From JAVBJN01 sp031546985 (lineage in GTDB: Bacteria; Bacteroidota; Bacteroidia; Chitinophagales; Chitinophagaceae): a stretch of DNA of 49,170 nucleotides. Positions 48,980 to 49,170 of the stretch are shown piece by piece. The position numbers were made by a program, and so were the translations under genes. Within the stretch, counting starts at the first letter, position 1. Each line of letters starts with the position of its first letter. Location: positions 1-49,170 of the forward strand of contig JAVBJN010000030.1 of NCBI GenBank assembly GCA_031546985.1, written 5' to 3'. The notes under the pieces were generated by a model. It was not told the origin of the DNA. It worked only from the letters and a program-made list of their open reading frames with translations, and made no database searches.

Positions 48980-49170
48980 TTAATTTTTCTTTGGTTTATA
49001 AGGACCAAATCTTTTTGATTGATTTACATGTCTTTTAAAATCAGCTCTCAATTGAGATGTTTTGGCTTCCCAATATGTCGGATCATTATATGAATCAGAA
49101 CCTTTTTTAAATATTCCACCAAATAATACTAAATGATCAACATCTGTACCTCTATGCCCAGTTGGTGAAA
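48980..49170 (-). CDS. C-terminal end of a polymorphic-toxin-like protein, 5' part outside the window
   Basis: Sixty-two residues and a stop are visible, entering from the right edge (first full codon at 49168). The segment is SPTGHRGTDVDHLVLFGG, then YNDPTYWEAKTSQLRADFKR and HVNQSKRFGPYKPKKN. It is positively charged, with a GHRGTDVDH cluster (His5, Asp9, Asp11, His12) that could be catalytic or metal-binding, but I do not recognise a specific toxin family. The AT-rich composition, the small gene 5 bp downstream and the RHS relic beyond it suggest the variable C-terminal tip of an RHS-type toxin. Without the rest of the gene this is an inference. Confidence 0.5.
   Translation of the reverse strand, partial: SPTGHRGTDVDHLVLFGGIFKKGSDSYNDPTYWEAKTSQLRADFKRHVNQSKRFGPYKPKKN

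Overview
The window looks like chromosomal DNA of a Bacteroidota bacterium, probably a Chitinophagaceae relative. Three things suggest this: secreted proteins with type IX secretion (T9SS) type A C-terminal sorting domains; paired ligand-propeller histidine kinases of the His_kinase/LytS type with LytTR response regulators; and TAnnTTTG-like promoter boxes and abundant SPII lipoproteins. Base composition is moderate, except at the far right end, which is clearly AT-rich. I saw no rRNA, tRNA, CRISPR array, insertion sequence or phage structural gene.

Left part (1-8.1 kb): small housekeeping and accessory genes. These are a RibD-like reductase (cut by the window edge), a GyrI-like effector-binding protein behind a perfect 16-bp palindrome, a secreted TPR protein, an NTF2-like lipoprotein, a serine hydrolase, a PhnB-like protein, a DUF763 protein, and a GNAT-MarR-ankyrin operon with an operator-like inverted repeat over its promoter. 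Two intergenic regions carry a short dispersed repeat built around CTGAGCTTGTCGAAG.

8.1-15 kb: exodeoxyribonuclease III, then a complete three-gene RND efflux operon (adaptor, pump, outer-membrane channel), all on the minus strand, with no local regulator. 15-30.8 kb: a mosaic of short units. These include a VOC protein, DUF488, a BamA-like barrel, two GNATs in the window overall, an orphan urea transporter convergent with an ASCH-winged-helix protein, a second serine hydrolase, a T9SS cargo protein, two sulfatases in tandem, a methyltransferase, Tag glycosylase, DUF4287, DUF4180, and a stand-alone N-terminal domain of a large RluA-type pseudouridine synthase without its catalytic domain.

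30.8-43.2 kb is mostly sensing. There are two complete propeller-kinase/LytTR systems with opposite gene order. The first lies upstream of a two-gene operon of secreted proteins. Tandem SRPBCC proteins, a GlxA-type regulator and a hypoxanthine-DNA-glycosylase-like enzyme lie between them. 43.5-47.6 kb holds a divergent pair of outer-membrane proteins, one of them a large fusion of a degenerate metallopeptidase-like domain, a beta-propeller and an Omp85 barrel.

The right end (47.5-49.17 kb) is the most accessory-like. It reads as the 3' end of a polymorphic-toxin locus: the last 62 residues of a protein entering from the right edge, an AT-rich small secreted protein 5 bp downstream that is placed like an immunity gene, and an orphan, doubly truncated RHS/YD-repeat fragment beyond it.
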